Positions 34,030 to 42,551 of a stretch of DNA of 64,000 bases are shown here, piece by piece (the first letter of the stretch is position 1; each line of letters begins with the position of its first letter). The DNA lies in the NCBI RefSeq assembly GCF_003347495.1, contig NZ_QCXY01000010.1, positions 1 through 64,000 on the forward strand. Direction: 5' to 3'. A model generated the notes under the pieces. The model saw only the letters and a list, made by a program, of their open reading frames with translations, did no database searches and was not told where the DNA came from. The translations under genes were made by a program, and so were the position numbers. The stretch is from Pleomorphovibrio marinus. GTDB lineage: Bacteria > Bacteroidota > Bacteroidia > Cytophagales > Cyclobacteriaceae.

Positions 34030-34788
34030 ATGAGCAATAAAACCATAAACACTTGGAAAACCTTCGGTAAAAAAGACCCCTATTACGGCGTGCTATCCGA
34101 TGAAAAGTACAGGATGAATAACCTTACCGACAAAGGTATTGAGGATTTCTTCCACACAGGAAAAGAATATACGGAGGAAACCCTGAAAAGAATCTCTCAA
34201 TACCACAATGCGGATCTTTCGGAAGCATCCATATTGGATTTTGGTTGTGGCTTGGGGAGGTTAACAATTCCATTTTCGAAAATAACATCAGGAAGTGTAG
34301 TTGGGATCGATATTTCTCCTGACATATTAGAAAAGGCCAGGCTTCATGCCAAAGAACTTGCGGCGGAGAACATCGAATACATCCTATTTGACGGCAAGAT
34401 GCTTCCAGAAGTTGGGCAATTTGATTTCATCAATTCCTATATAGTCCTTCAACATATAGAAAAGAATATAGGGTTTTCACTAATAAAGCAATTATTGGAT
34501 AGAGTCAAAGTAGGGGGGATAATCCAACTACATATCACCTATGGCAATGCCCTTCCGAAATTTAAATATTTGCATTATTATTTTAGGTCCAAAAACATCT
34601 TATACAACACAGTCTATTCCATATTGAAAAACAGGTCTCTGGAAATCGAACCGATCATGCAAATGAACAATTATGACCCAAAGGACATGTTCAAATTAAT
34701 AACCAAGTACAGCTCTTCCGTTCATATAGTATTTACTGACCACGGGGGCTTTTTAGGTGCTTCCTACCTTTTGAGGAGAGAATATTAA
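34030..34788 (+). CDS. Class I SAM-dependent methyltransferase
   Basis: The 252-residue enzyme has ILDFGCGLGRLTIPF (SAM motif I), VVGIDISPDIL (strand 2 with Asp), and INSYIVLQHIEKN (post-strand 4). N- and C-terminal caps are helical and unassigned. Its ATG follows directly on the acyltransferase stop. A role in methylating a sugar of the polymer is inferred from the locus. Not closely similar to the methyltransferase at 29918. Confidence 0.82.
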   Translation: MSNKTINTWKTFGKKDPYYGVLSDEKYRMNNLTDKGIEDFFHTGKEYTEETLKRISQYHNADLSEASILDFGCGLGRLTIPFSKITSGSVVGIDISPDILEKARLHAKELAAENIEYILFDGKMLPEVGQFDFINSYIVLQHIEKNIGFSLIKQLLDRVKVGGIIQLHITYGNALPKFKYLHYYFRSKNILYNTVYSILKNRSLEIEPIMQMNNYDPKDMFKLITKYSSSVHIVFTDHGGFLGASYLLRREY

Positions 34789-34795
34789 AAACATC

Positions 34796-35947
34796 ATGCC
34801 TAAAAAAATCCTGATGCTTCACGGATCCTCGGACCTTTATGGTGCTAGTAGGATTTTCTTGATAAGTGCCCGGTCTCTGAAAGAGCAGGGGCATAAAATA
34901 TATGTTTGCCTATCTGAAGAAGGCCCATTAAGCGAGGCTCTAAGAAAGCTCCAAATTCCTGTAAAAGTAGTGAGATTAGGGGTGATCAGAAGAAAGTACT
35001 TTACCTTACCGGGAGTTTTCAATAGGTTTCAGGTAATGAGAAAGGCCAATTATTCCATTAATCAATGGATTGAGGCTGAACAAATTGACACTCTTTACAG
35101 CAATACTGCGGCAGTCTGGATAGGTGCTTGGGTGGCAAAAAAGAAGAACCTGAGGCATATTTGGCACCTTCATGAAATAATTACAAGCCCTAGTTGGTTT
35201 AAAAATTTTATGGGAAAGATGGTAAATAGATATTCCGATAAAGTAATAGTAGTTTCTCAGGCTGTTTATGATAACTGGGCAACCTCCGTGAACAACAACA
35301 AATTAGTAAGGATATATAACGGAATAGACTATGAAAACTACACCGAACCTGTTATCTCCCTTCGTGATGGACTTAATATTTCACCAAATACTTGTGTAAT
35401 TGGAATGATCGGAAGGGTAAACCCCTGGAAAGGACAAACATACTTTCTAAAAATCGCGGAATATTTAAACAAAAATTTCTTAGATTTGCTTTTTATTTTA
35501 GCGGGGGATACGTTTCCTGGTGAAGAATATTTATACGAAGTGATTAAGGGGAAAATAAAATCATATCAGTTAGAGGATAGGGTAATCGATCTAGGTTTTC
35601 GGGATGATATCCCTAGGGTTCTAGCTACTATTGACATTTTCGTATTGCCTTCAGTTCTTCCAGATCCTTTTCCCACTGTGGTGTTGGAAGCAATGGCATC
35701 CGGCAAGCCAGTAGTAGCAACCCAGCATGGAGGAGCCGTGGAGATGTTGGATGAGGGAAAAGCAGGGATGTTAATTCCCTGGGATGACCCAAAAACGGCC
35801 GCCTCCCAAATCGCAAAGCTGATTGAGAATAAGGCACTTAGAAATGAACTTGGGGAAAAAGCAAAAAATAGGGTATTAAATCATTTTTCATTAACTTCCT
35901 TCAAAAAAAACCTGAACGGGGTTTTTGAAAAGGAGCAATATAATTGA
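34796..35947 (+). CDS. Family 4 glycosyltransferase
   Basis: A 383-residue GT-B enzyme with a glycine-containing N-terminal nucleotide-sugar fold (ILMLHGSSDLYGASRIF; LRHIWHLHEIITSPSW) and a family 4 C-terminal half: IGMIGRVNPWKGQTYFL, FILAGDTFPGEE and LPDPFPTVVLEAMASGKPVV with the EX7E-like glutamate pair. Its gene starts 7 bases after the previous stop. Transfers an unidentified sugar of the repeat unit. Confidence 0.88.
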   Translation: MPKKILMLHGSSDLYGASRIFLISARSLKEQGHKIYVCLSEEGPLSEALRKLQIPVKVVRLGVIRRKYFTLPGVFNRFQVMRKANYSINQWIEAEQIDTLYSNTAAVWIGAWVAKKKNLRHIWHLHEIITSPSWFKNFMGKMVNRYSDKVIVVSQAVYDNWATSVNNNKLVRIYNGIDYENYTEPVISLRDGLNISPNTCVIGMIGRVNPWKGQTYFLKIAEYLNKNFLDLLFILAGDTFPGEEYLYEVIKGKIKSYQLEDRVIDLGFRDDIPRVLATIDIFVLPSVLPDPFPTVVLEAMASGKPVVATQHGGAVEMLDEGKAGMLIPWDDPKTAASQIAKLIENKALRNELGEKAKNRVLNHFSLTSFKKNLNGVFEKEQYN

Positions 35948-35952
35948 ACTTC

Positions 35953-37116
35953 ATGTCGAAAAGCAGCAAACCAATGAGGGTAGCAATAATAGGTACCAGG
36001 GGCTATCCTTACGTGTATGGGGGGTACGAAACCTTCGTGAAAGAAATGGGAGAAAGACTGGCGGAAAGAGGGGTAGAAATCACTGTTTATTGCCACGCAC
36101 CATTGTTTAAACACAAGCCTAAACAAGTTAATGGCATTAAGTTAGTTTATATTCCATGTGTGGAGACCAAGTCATTGAGCCAACTTACCAATTCCTTTTT
36201 GTCCATGGTCCATGCTTGCTTTTCCAAGGCCGACGTGATATTTGTGGTAAACAGTGCAAATGGCCCCTTTGGAGTTCTGCCTAAATTGTTTGGGAAGCCC
36301 TCAGCCATTAACGTAGATGGACTGGAATGGCTCAGGCCGAAGTGGAAGGGACTCGGAGCAAGGTATTACAGGTTTGCTTCTCGATTAGCCACCAAACTTT
36401 ACGATCAGCTTATTACGGACTCCGATGAGATGCAAAAAATCTATTTGGAGGAATTTGACGCCCCTTCCAAAATGATTGCCTATGGTGCTAATCAAAGGGG
36501 AAGTTCCGACAGTACTCTTATCGAAAAATGGAACCTTGAAAAAGATTCCTACTATCTTATTGTTGGCAGGCTGATTCCCGACAACAATGCCGACTTGATT
36601 GTGGATGGATTTGTAAAATCAAACTCAAAACGCAAGCTGGTAATCGTAGGTGATGTCCCATACCATGACCGATTCGCACAGCAAATGAAAAGTATCCCTG
36701 ATGAACGACTTGTTTTTACAGGTTATGTAAGGGATCCGGAGGAGCTTGCCTCCCTGTATCATAACTGTTTCGCCTATTTTCACGGGCACGAATATGGGGG
36801 CACCAATCCTGCTATGCTGAAGGCTCTTGGGTATGGGTGTGCCATATTAGCTTTAAACACACGTTTCAACAAAGAGATGCTCCAAGATGGGGAATATGGC
36901 TGGTACTTCGAAAAAAACACCCAATCTGTTAAGCAAATTGTGGAATCTAGCGAACTAGTACCCGAAAAAATGAAATCACTGCGGGAAAGCTCCCACGAAG
37001 GTTTGGTACAAAAATATGACTGGGACTTTGTAACTGACGAGTATGAACGGCTTTTCAAGAAGCTGTGTAAAAGAAAGATCAAAGAAAAGAAACTTGTAGA
37101 AATTGGGGTTGGATAA
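35953..37116 (+). CDS. DUF1972-type glycosyltransferase (rhamnosyltransferase-like)
   Basis: This 387-residue GT-B enzyme has an N-terminal DUF1972 half (AIIGTRGYPYVYGGYETFV, ITVYCHAP, NVDGLEWLRPKWKG) and a family 4 C-terminal half (YLIVGRLIPDNN; GTNPAMLKALGYGCAILAL). Proteins of this architecture include beta-1,4-rhamnosyltransferases such as WchF; the acceptor and donor here are inferred only by family. A TTG at 35944 overlaps the preceding stop, but the ATG at 35953 is a better start. It converges on the minus-strand methyltransferase gene with 4 bases between the stops. Confidence 0.87.
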   Translation: MSKSSKPMRVAIIGTRGYPYVYGGYETFVKEMGERLAERGVEITVYCHAPLFKHKPKQVNGIKLVYIPCVETKSLSQLTNSFLSMVHACFSKADVIFVVNSANGPFGVLPKLFGKPSAINVDGLEWLRPKWKGLGARYYRFASRLATKLYDQLITDSDEMQKIYLEEFDAPSKMIAYGANQRGSSDSTLIEKWNLEKDSYYLIVGRLIPDNNADLIVDGFVKSNSKRKLVIVGDVPYHDRFAQQMKSIPDERLVFTGYVRDPEELASLYHNCFAYFHGHEYGGTNPAMLKALGYGCAILALNTRFNKEMLQDGEYGWYFEKNTQSVKQIVESSELVPEKMKSLRESSHEGLVQKYDWDFVTDEYERLFKKLCKRKIKEKKLVEIGVG

Positions 37117-37120
37117 AACC

Positions 37121-37798
37121 TCAATCATTTAGGTTATGAAACACAAAGGACTTGTTCATGCCTAAGAACTTCTCGTAATAAATATTTGCCTCGGGGAACA
37201 GCTGCTTCATCTCACTGTAGGACAACAGCCTAATTTCCGTGAGGTAAGCTTCAGCAAACGCAGGCTCCCACTTTTGCATTCTACTAAGTTTGGTTTTAGT
37301 TAGTACGAACCTGCGAATAGGGATTGGCACAAATTGGAACAAAGGGAGTGCATAGTGAGGCTCCATAAAAAAATATTTGTTGGGAGACTGCACGTAATAA
37401 TGCTTCCCCACCCGGAGTATTTCCTTTGCCATTTTTTTCTGATTCTCAAAATTATGGAGATGTTCTATCACCGAGTTTGAGAATACCAAGTCAAAACTTT
37501 TGTTCCCAAAAATGGAAAGATCGGTGGCATCCCCTTTTAAGCTTTTGATATTGGGCCTACTTACTTTTTCTGCTGACAAATTGAGGAGGGTAATATGTAC
37601 CTCCCTGTTTTTGAAAATCTTTTTATCCTTCCAAAAAGCCTCTGTCCCCCCAACGTCCAAGACCTTAATCACACTCCTTTTTTTAAAGGTTTTCAAAAAA
37701 TAATCCTCGAAAAACTTAAACCTCTTTTCCCGGAACCTATTCCCCAAAGAACTTGGCTGGTCGGAAGGTGCAAAAAGTTTTTTTAATTTACGCTTCAT
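37121..37798 (-). CDS. Class I SAM-dependent methyltransferase (opposite strand)
   Basis: The 225-residue enzyme has an N-terminal basic helix and VLDVGGTEAFWK (motif I with Gly-Gly), LVFSNSVIEHLHNF (strand 4) and a GKHYYVQSPNKYFFMEPHY segment after it. It is encoded against the direction of the exopolysaccharide locus, so it has its own promoter, possibly in the 246-base gap it shares with the sugar-transferase gene at 38045. A role in the same polymer is plausible but not shown by the orientation. A basic C-terminus is absent. Confidence 0.8.
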   Translation of the reverse strand: MKRKLKKLFAPSDQPSSLGNRFREKRFKFFEDYFLKTFKKRSVIKVLDVGGTEAFWKDKKIFKNREVHITLLNLSAEKVSRPNIKSLKGDATDLSIFGNKSFDLVFSNSVIEHLHNFENQKKMAKEILRVGKHYYVQSPNKYFFMEPHYALPLFQFVPIPIRRFVLTKTKLSRMQKWEPAFAEAYLTEIRLLSYSEMKQLFPEANIYYEKFLGMNKSFVFHNLND

Positions 37799-38044
37799 TC
37801 AATGTTTAGAGCTAACAATGGTCAAGCTACCAATTCTTGCCTCTTTTTTAATTAGAGGTAATTGATAGTTGGTTGAATAAATTTTCTAATTTTATGGCAA
37901 ATTTGAGCACTTTCCATTTATTAACAAACTATTGGTGATAATTATTAAAGATTCGCCCCTTTTTAACAATCAGACAGTAGTTAAAAGGGATAAATCTCCA
38001 ATATTGCATTAAAAACACCCCACAAGCAAACTGCAGGCGCATAC

Positions 38045-39376
38045 ATGTCAAAACGCTTTTACACATATTTTCCCTGGATTTTTGTCTCAGGAGAACTAGT
38101 CCTCTTGTGGGGTTTGATTTATATATTAAGTTGGCATGCCTCTTTTTCTTCCATCCAGGATCAATGGTTAAGTCTTCCGATTTGGATGCTTGTCATAGTG
38201 TACCGGAAAGATTATAAACTGGGGAGGACCGAAGGCTATGGCCATACTCTCAGGCTTTTGATAGGCAGTATCTTTTGGCTTGCATTTATATTATTGGGAT
38301 TAGGCCACTTTTTTGAGCTGTCCTTGGTAAGTGGGTTACCCTTATTGATCTATGTGGGGTCCCATACTGTCATTTGCAGTTTCTATAGGGTGGGGCTTCA
38401 AATGGCACTCAGAAAATACCGGGCCAAAGGGAAAAATTACAGAAATGCCTTGATCATCGGCAAAAACCATTGGAGTGATGTTTTGGATCAACAACTTAAG
38501 TCCAGAATAGAAATGGGCATACGCGTACTGGGAGTAGTGGATAACGACAAACCCTATCCAGAGATCCTAACCTCCTTGCGGCAATATCCTTTGGACATTA
38601 TTTATTTAAGTCAGCAATTGGAACCTGACTTGCTAAATCAGATTATAGATTATGCAGATGAAAATTACGTGAAAGTCAAGATAATACCAGGGTCTGGGTT
38701 ACATGTTAAAAAAGAGCTTTCTTTTACTAAGTATGGTGATTTGAGGCTTATTAACCTTAATGAGATCCCTCTTGATTTAGCAGTAAACCGGATATTCAAG
38801 AGAACCTTTGATATGTTGTTTTCCCTTATGGTGGCAGTACTGATATTGAGCTGGATGATCCCCTTATTTGCCCTCATCATTAAATTAGAATCAAAAGGCC
38901 CAGTATTTTTTGTCCAAAAAAGAAACGGTCTCAACAACAGTGTTTTTACCTGCTATAAGTTCAGGTCTATGGTGGCAAACGAGAAGGCAGACCTTGTACA
39001 GGCTACTAAAAACGACCCCCGAATCACCAAATTCGGTAAGCTTATACGAAAATTTTCCTTGGATGAAATGCCCCAATTCTTCAATGTGCTATTGGGGGAT
39101 ATGTCCATAGTGGGCCCTAGACCCCATAGTGTACCCATGAACAAGGAATTTGTGGGGGTAGTAGGAAAGTACAACAGCCGCCATAAAATCAAGCCAGGAA
39201 TCACTGGGCTCGCACAAATCAGGGGCTACAGGGGGGAAATCAAATATCCTTACCAAATCCAAGCCCGGGTAAAGCTGGACTACTTCTACATTAGGAACTG
39301 GAGCTTTTGGCTGGATTTATCCATAATAGGGAAAACCATACAAAACCTGGCTTTAAATAGAGAAAACGCCTATTAA
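38045..39376 (+). CDS. Polyprenyl glycosylphosphotransferase (WcaJ/WbaP-like)
   Basis: The 443-residue membrane enzyme starts repeat-unit assembly by moving a sugar-1-phosphate to undecaprenyl phosphate. Four N-terminal TM helices (about 10-130) lead to a CoA-binding-like central part (about 130-215). The C-terminal bacterial sugar transferase domain (about 250-440) carries RTFDMLFSLMVAVLILSW, KRNGLNNSVFTCYKFRSM, SLDEMPQFFNVLLGDMSIVGPRP and KPGITGLAQIRGYRG. The SLDEMPQ segment holds the conserved acid. Its ATG lies after a 246-base gap, so a second promoter for the locus may start here. Confidence 0.92.
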   Translation: MSKRFYTYFPWIFVSGELVLLWGLIYILSWHASFSSIQDQWLSLPIWMLVIVYRKDYKLGRTEGYGHTLRLLIGSIFWLAFILLGLGHFFELSLVSGLPLLIYVGSHTVICSFYRVGLQMALRKYRAKGKNYRNALIIGKNHWSDVLDQQLKSRIEMGIRVLGVVDNDKPYPEILTSLRQYPLDIIYLSQQLEPDLLNQIIDYADENYVKVKIIPGSGLHVKKELSFTKYGDLRLINLNEIPLDLAVNRIFKRTFDMLFSLMVAVLILSWMIPLFALIIKLESKGPVFFVQKRNGLNNSVFTCYKFRSMVANEKADLVQATKNDPRITKFGKLIRKFSLDEMPQFFNVLLGDMSIVGPRPHSVPMNKEFVGVVGKYNSRHKIKPGITGLAQIRGYRGEIKYPYQIQARVKLDYFYIRNWSFWLDLSIIGKTIQNLALNRENAY

Positions 39377-39379
39377 TCC

Positions 39380-40303
39380 ATGAGCATTACCATCTGCAAA
39401 ACCTGTCTTTCAGAAGGTGAACACCCCATTTATAGCATCCGTGAAATGATGTTTGGTTCTGGGGAGTATTTCCGTTATCTACAATGCAGGCAATGCAACA
39501 GCATACAGCTTGTGGACGAGCCTAAAGACATAGAATATTATTATCCTGACGACTATTATGCCTATAGTCCACTCATCCTTTCCAATTTTCAGGTCAACCT
39601 AATAAAACGGTTGAGGTTAAAAGCATTTTTGCAGTCTGAAGTAGAATTGCTCAAGCCAGTTTACGGAGAATGGATGAAATTTCTATCTGCCAAAAAGAAC
39701 GAGCGAATTGCTGATATCGGTTGCGGGAACGGGCAGCTACTCTATGAACTCTTTGCCACTGGGTTTAGACACCTTGAGGGCTTTGATCCCTTTATACCAG
39801 CTTCCAGGCAAGTGAACAAAAAGGTGAAGTTGCATAAAAAAGGTCTGGAAGAAGTGGATGGGGAATATGATGTGATCATGTTGCACCATACTTTCGAACA
39901 CTTAAAAGACCCTAGAAAGGCCATAGAGAAAATCACCCAACTCCTTGCCCCGGGTGGGAGGTGCCTTCTTCGGATGCCGGTAGCGGATGCTGAAGTTTGG
40001 GATATTTATAGGGAAAACTGGGTACAACTGGATGCACCAAGGCATTTCATCATCCCTAGTATAAAGGGTATACAGATTCTGGCAGACGCTTTTGGGTTAG
40101 AACTTTACAAGGTTGTCTTTGACAGCACCGAATTTCAGTTCTGGGGGAGTGAATGTTACAAGGAAGGGGTCTCCTTTGTTCATGAGTTTACCTCCGACAA
40201 ATTTTCTCGGGATGATATGAAAAGGTATAAAGAAAAGGCCATCAAGCTTAATGCTGAGGGAAAGGGCGACCAGGCGTGCTTTTATTTGAGAAAACCTGGC
40301 TAA
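39380..40303 (+). CDS. Class I SAM-dependent methyltransferase with N-terminal Cys motif
   Basis: The 307-residue protein has an N-terminal pair of Cys-x2-Cys clusters (CKTCLSEG near 6-9 and CRQCNS near 36-39), suggesting a zinc ribbon. The methyltransferase domain follows with IADIGCGNGQLLYEL (motif I), MLHHTFEHLKDP and LAPGGRCLLRMP. The Cys clusters plus methyltransferase layout is common in Bacteroidota polysaccharide loci and in NDP-hexose C-methyltransferases, but no specific reaction can be assigned. It starts 4 bases after the sugar-transferase gene and converges on the usp gene with no intergenic bases. Confidence 0.83.
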   Translation: MSITICKTCLSEGEHPIYSIREMMFGSGEYFRYLQCRQCNSIQLVDEPKDIEYYYPDDYYAYSPLILSNFQVNLIKRLRLKAFLQSEVELLKPVYGEWMKFLSAKKNERIADIGCGNGQLLYELFATGFRHLEGFDPFIPASRQVNKKVKLHKKGLEEVDGEYDVIMLHHTFEHLKDPRKAIEKITQLLAPGGRCLLRMPVADAEVWDIYRENWVQLDAPRHFIIPSIKGIQILADAFGLELYKVVFDSTEFQFWGSECYKEGVSFVHEFTSDKFSRDDMKRYKEKAIKLNAEGKGDQACFYLRKPG

Positions 40304-41212
40304 TCAAAGTTTAAAAAGAGCCTCGAAAAACCCTAAGCTTTCCCCTTTTTTCTTTAAGATTAAGGTTGGAATTATATTGTTGACGTTTACAAGCCGTTCG
40401 GCCACACTTCCCAACAGTATGGCCGAGGAGTCGGTCCTTCCCCTACTGCCCATGATGATAAGATCTGCGCTCATTTCTTTGGCCAGATCCAAGATATACT
40501 GGGATTCGTGTTGGTCTTTTTTCAGTTTGAATTCACAGTTCAAGCCGTTTAGGTTAAACTTTTGAGACAGCCTGTTACAGTCTTTTTTGGCATTTTCATG
40601 CATGATCCTGGAAAACTCCTCATAAGATTTTCCTGTTTTGGAGTATCCTGCCGGCACCTCATAAATATGGTAGCAGATAACTTTTCCATTGGATTTTTTA
40701 GCCAGATCCAGTGCCACTTCCAATATAATGTTGGAATATTCAGAAAAATCTATCGGAACCACGATGCTGTCGATAGGCTTGATATTGAAGCCTTCAGGAA
40801 CAAATAAAATGGATGTTGGGGTTTTTAGCGCTAAGTCCTTAGCAAGTGACCCAGAGCCTTTAAGGTCTATTTTTCTGCCCATAATGAGGAGATCCACGTC
40901 CTTGATCTTGCTCCACCTCAAAATAGTTTCCACCGGACTCCCTTCCTTGATCAGTATTTCATAGTTCTCATCTTCCAAGCCCGCCTCCCTAATTTCCTTT
41001 TGCAGGCTCTTATGTATGGATTCATCCACAGGAGCCAATAAATCCGGATATTTATCGGTAATGTCTCTGGGCAGGGTAAGGTCCTTGGATACATGAACGA
41101 AATACCACTTCTTGATGTCCAAAAGTGTTGACAGTCCTTTTACATTTTTCAGGATGGTTTGATCCATCTCTGTTAGGTCTAAACCAACCAGGATTTTATC
41201 AAAGTTATTCAT
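40304..41212 (-). CDS. Universal stress protein, two tandem domains
   Basis: The 302-residue cytosolic protein has two UspA-type domains. The first (about 1-140) starts with KILVGLDLTEMDQTIL but has a degenerate nucleotide loop (MGRKIDLKGSGSLAKDLAL). The second (about 145-290) keeps the ATP-binding Gly-x2-Gly-x9-Gly-Ser pattern: MGSRGRTDSSAILLGSVAERL. In tandem Usp proteins one domain often loses nucleotide binding. Role: stress response, not otherwise specified. It converges with the last methyltransferase gene; the two stop codons abut. Confidence 0.88.
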   Translation of the reverse strand: MNNFDKILVGLDLTEMDQTILKNVKGLSTLLDIKKWYFVHVSKDLTLPRDITDKYPDLLAPVDESIHKSLQKEIREAGLEDENYEILIKEGSPVETILRWSKIKDVDLLIMGRKIDLKGSGSLAKDLALKTPTSILFVPEGFNIKPIDSIVVPIDFSEYSNIILEVALDLAKKSNGKVICYHIYEVPAGYSKTGKSYEEFSRIMHENAKKDCNRLSQKFNLNGLNCEFKLKKDQHESQYILDLAKEMSADLIIMGSRGRTDSSAILLGSVAERLVNVNNIIPTLILKKKGESLGFFEALFKL

Positions 41213-41428
41213 GTTAGAAATTTGGTAAACTTCACCAAGTTACGGTTTTGGGAATAATGAATAAAGCCATGTATCATAAAATAATCGTTTTTTTTCCTAT
41301 CGGCATACAGATGGGGGTATTTGCCAATATTTTGTCACCTTTGTATAGACATTCCCTAATTTACTCCACTAAAAAAAAATCTTAATACCCTAATCTTAAA
41401 TATCAAAAGCGGTTACCTACTTGTATTC

Positions 41429-41980
41429 ATGCCAAAATCACTAGGAAAATACTTCTTGGCCATAATCCCGGAAGGGGAGGTTTTTACCAAATCCGAGGAA
41501 ATAAAAGCATTCCTGAAAGAAAGCTTCAACGTGAAATATGCCCAGCGCTCACCCTCGCACATTACCTTGAAAATGCCTTTTTCGTATAATGAGAAAAAGG
41601 AAGAAAGACTTATCGGTAACCTAGAGGCACTGGCAAAAAACCAGGAACCATTTCCCATTAACGTGAAGGGCATTGGCAGGTTTGGTACCAGGGTGATCTT
41701 TGTTAAGATAATCCCTTCGCCTCAGTTAATCGAGCTGCAGGCCGCATTGGTTCAGTTTTGTAAAATTAAATTGAAGCTTGACCAGGAGTTGAGCGACCGT
41801 AATTATACCCCGCATATGACTGTTGGTTTTAAAGACATCAAGAAAGGGATGTTTTGGGAGTGTTATAACGGAGCTAAAAAACTGGCTTTTGGAGGTTCTT
41901 TTTTGGCAGACGGAATAACGTTACTAAAAAGGAAAGAAGGAAAGTGGGAAGTATTGGGGAAATGCAGATTCAGCCAATAA
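41429..41980 (+). CDS. 2'-5' RNA ligase family protein (2H phosphoesterase)
   Basis: The 183-residue protein has two His-x-Thr motifs, SHITLKM at about 50 and PHMTVGF at about 128, the hallmark of 2H phosphoesterases such as LigT/ThpR. YFLAIIPEGEV at the N-terminus and FGTRVIFVKI in the middle fit the bilobed fold. Activity may be cyclic phosphodiesterase or RNA ligase on 2'-5' links; sequence does not decide. It is a single gene, 216 bases from the divergent usp gene. Confidence 0.85.
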   Translation: MPKSLGKYFLAIIPEGEVFTKSEEIKAFLKESFNVKYAQRSPSHITLKMPFSYNEKKEERLIGNLEALAKNQEPFPINVKGIGRFGTRVIFVKIIPSPQLIELQAALVQFCKIKLKLDQELSDRNYTPHMTVGFKDIKKGMFWECYNGAKKLAFGGSFLADGITLLKRKEGKWEVLGKCRFSQ

Positions 41981-42551
41981 ATCAGTCATTACTTATAGAA
42001 ATTGGACTAGAGCATATTAAATTACAATTTTTGAGTATCCCTAAAATAATCTGGCAAAATGATCGGCTGATTAAAAATTTAACAAAATAATAGCGATAAA
42101 ATAAAGTTTCGTAAAAATTAAAAAAAAGTAAGATTTTTTTTGTGGTCGATTCTGCCAAGTTGAAAAAATAGGAATTGATTTAAAATAAAAAATCATATAT
42201 CTTTACATTTCGTAATATTATTCTGAAATAATACATTTTCCAAATTTTTTATCCTAATTCAAAATTACCTTTTTAATTTCCGGAGGTAAAAATTAATTAG
42301 ATTAATATTATTTAAACTTTAAATAGTTATTTTTTAACATGCTTTATTTAGATAATTATTATTTTTCGACCTCTTCAAATAGCCTTTAGTATACAGGAGC
42401 ACACAATCCAACTGAATATCAAGAAAATATCAAATCATTATTTGGTTCAAGCTATAATTACCTCGATTATTTTTTTTGTTTATGTAAACAAATAGCTTGA
42501 TTATTGCATTTATTATTTAACTATTGTTAAAAAACCTTAAATTTTCAAAGC
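41981..42551 (+). promoter_or_regulatory. Long AT-rich leader upstream of the susC operon
   Basis: This 571-base gene-free stretch is markedly A+T-rich, with several T- and A-runs. A TATCTTTA at 42198-42205 resembles the Bacteroidota -7 element (TAnnTTTG), and an ATTG at about 42174-42177 lies 20 bases upstream at the usual -33 distance. If used, it would leave a leader of about 340 bases before the susC ATG, long enough for post-transcriptional control. I see no standard riboswitch. Confidence 0.35.

Noticed and set aside
37117-37136. AACCT/AGGTT inverted repeat as a bidirectional terminator
   Set aside because: Only a five-base stem, overlapping the stop of the minus-strand gene, with no T-tract.
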